Assembly (NCBI RefSeq): GCF_001642575.1
Contig: NZ_LXNG01000002.1
Coordinates: forward strand, 62,001 to 126,000
DNA length: 64,000 nucleotides
Reading direction: 5' to 3'
Source: Xanthomonas floridensis
GTDB taxonomy: Bacteria; Pseudomonadota; Gammaproteobacteria; Xanthomonadales; Xanthomonadaceae
In this document: piece after piece, positions 63,518 to 64,000 of the stretch
Layout of the letters: each line of letters opens with the position of its first letter
Position numbering within the stretch: the first letter of the stretch is position 1
The notes under the pieces: model-generated
Told to the model about the DNA's origin: nothing
The model's input: the letters and a program-made list of their open reading frames with translations, nothing else
Databases searched by the model: none
Translations under genes and position numbers: made by a program

Positions 63518-64000
63518 TCAGGCGCCTGCGGCAAAGGCTGCCAGTCGTTCGCCATCGAGCCGGTACACCGTCCAGCCATCCATCGGGCGGGCGCCAACTG
63601 CCTGGTAGAAGTCGATCGCCGATTGATTCCAGTCCAGCACCGACCACTCGAAACGTCCGCAGCCACGTTGTACGGCCAGCTGCGCCAGATGCCGCAACAG
63701 CGCCAGGCCCGCCCCCTTGCCACGCGCCTGCGGGCGCACGAACAGGTCTTCCAGATACAGGCCGTTACGGCCCAGCCAGGTGGAGTAATTGAAGAAATAC
63801 ACCGCAAATCCCAATGCCTGGCCGTCCTGCTCGCAGATCAGCGCATGCGCGGTGGCGCCGTCGCCGAACAGGCTGGCGCGCAGATCGTCCTGGGTGGCCG
63901 TGACCGCAGCGGGCTCACGCTCGTAGACCGCCAGCGCGGTGATCAACTCGTGCAGCAACGGCACATCGTCTGGCGTGGCCGTGCGGATCTGCGGCGTTGC
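63518..64000 (-). CDS. GNAT-family N-acetyltransferase, N-terminus beyond window
   Basis: 160 codons are visible and the frame is still open at the window edge (…ATPQIRTATPDDVPLLHEL). GNAT features are YLEDLFVRPQARGKGAGLAL (acetyl-CoA loop R/Q-x2-G-x-G/A), FEWSVLDWNQSAIDFYQAVG and the N-terminal IRTATPDDVPLL. It resembles the spermidine/spermine-acetyltransferase-like branch (EYERE-type N-helix, AVYEREPAAVTA). Start codon is not in the window. Confidence 0.9.
   Translation of the reverse strand, partial: ATPQIRTATPDDVPLLHELITALAVYEREPAAVTATQDDLRASLFGDGATAHALICEQDGQALGFAVYFFNYSTWLGRNGLYLEDLFVRPQARGKGAGLALLRHLAQLAVQRGCGRFEWSVLDWNQSAIDFYQAVGARPMDGWTVYRLDGERLAAFAAGA

Overview
The window is high-GC gammaproteobacterial chromosome from a Xanthomonas-type organism. 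The evidence is a Clp-type CRP homologue, the run prmA / DUF3426 protein / fis / purH / purD, the trp gene order, frequent GTG and TTG starts, and intergenic GGGAATC heptamer tracts with other short repeats typical of Xanthomonas. The species cannot be fixed. I see no prophage, insertion sequence, integrase or CRISPR array, so this is core chromosome carrying several local insertions and duplications.

Left part (1-15.9 kb): end of an endonuclease I gene; cutA-dsbD (DsbD with a duplicated N-terminal domain); a secreted S9 peptidase; aroQ-accB-accC, with a four-helix-bundle (S23/IVP-type) gene lodged between accB and accC; two small envelope genes; a 1.2-kb non-coding tract with a hexamer array and 163-bp tandem repeats; then prmA, a membrane protein divergent from an XRE regulator, a DUF3426 protein and fis.

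Centre-left (16.1-24.1 kb): eight tightly overlapping minus-strand genes forming a membrane-lipid operon that resembles and extends E. coli ynbABCD. It has two CDP-alcohol phosphotransferase-fold proteins, a CDP-diglyceride synthase, an acyltransferase, a PAP2/dual-specificity phosphatase fusion, a hydrolase/methyltransferase fusion and two uncharacterised membrane proteins. It lies between fis and purH and is the best candidate here for an undescribed system.

Centre (24.2-46.3 kb): purH, a lipoprotein, purD followed by tandem copies of its own 3' end, a FUSC transporter, an MFS pump divergent from a LysR regulator, an MFS-acyltransferase fusion, a CD225 (dispanin)/DUF2752 pair behind an exact 255-bp duplication, ampE, nudC, erpA, bactofilin with a DUF6776 partner, a DUF4126 protein, and a REC/degenerate GGDEF-EAL protein coupled to a hybrid histidine kinase.

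Right part (47-64 kb): bfr and bfd (iron storage and release), rppH, tRNA-Met and tRNA-Gln, rplM-rpsI, coq7, sugE behind a strong guanidine-II (mini-ykkC) riboswitch candidate with an overlapping terminator, speD divergent from clp, and a minus-strand cluster trpE - threonine aldolase - SIMPL protein - trpG - flavin reductase - trpD - trpC - HAD phosphatase. A YegS-type lipid kinase and a truncated GNAT gene close the window.
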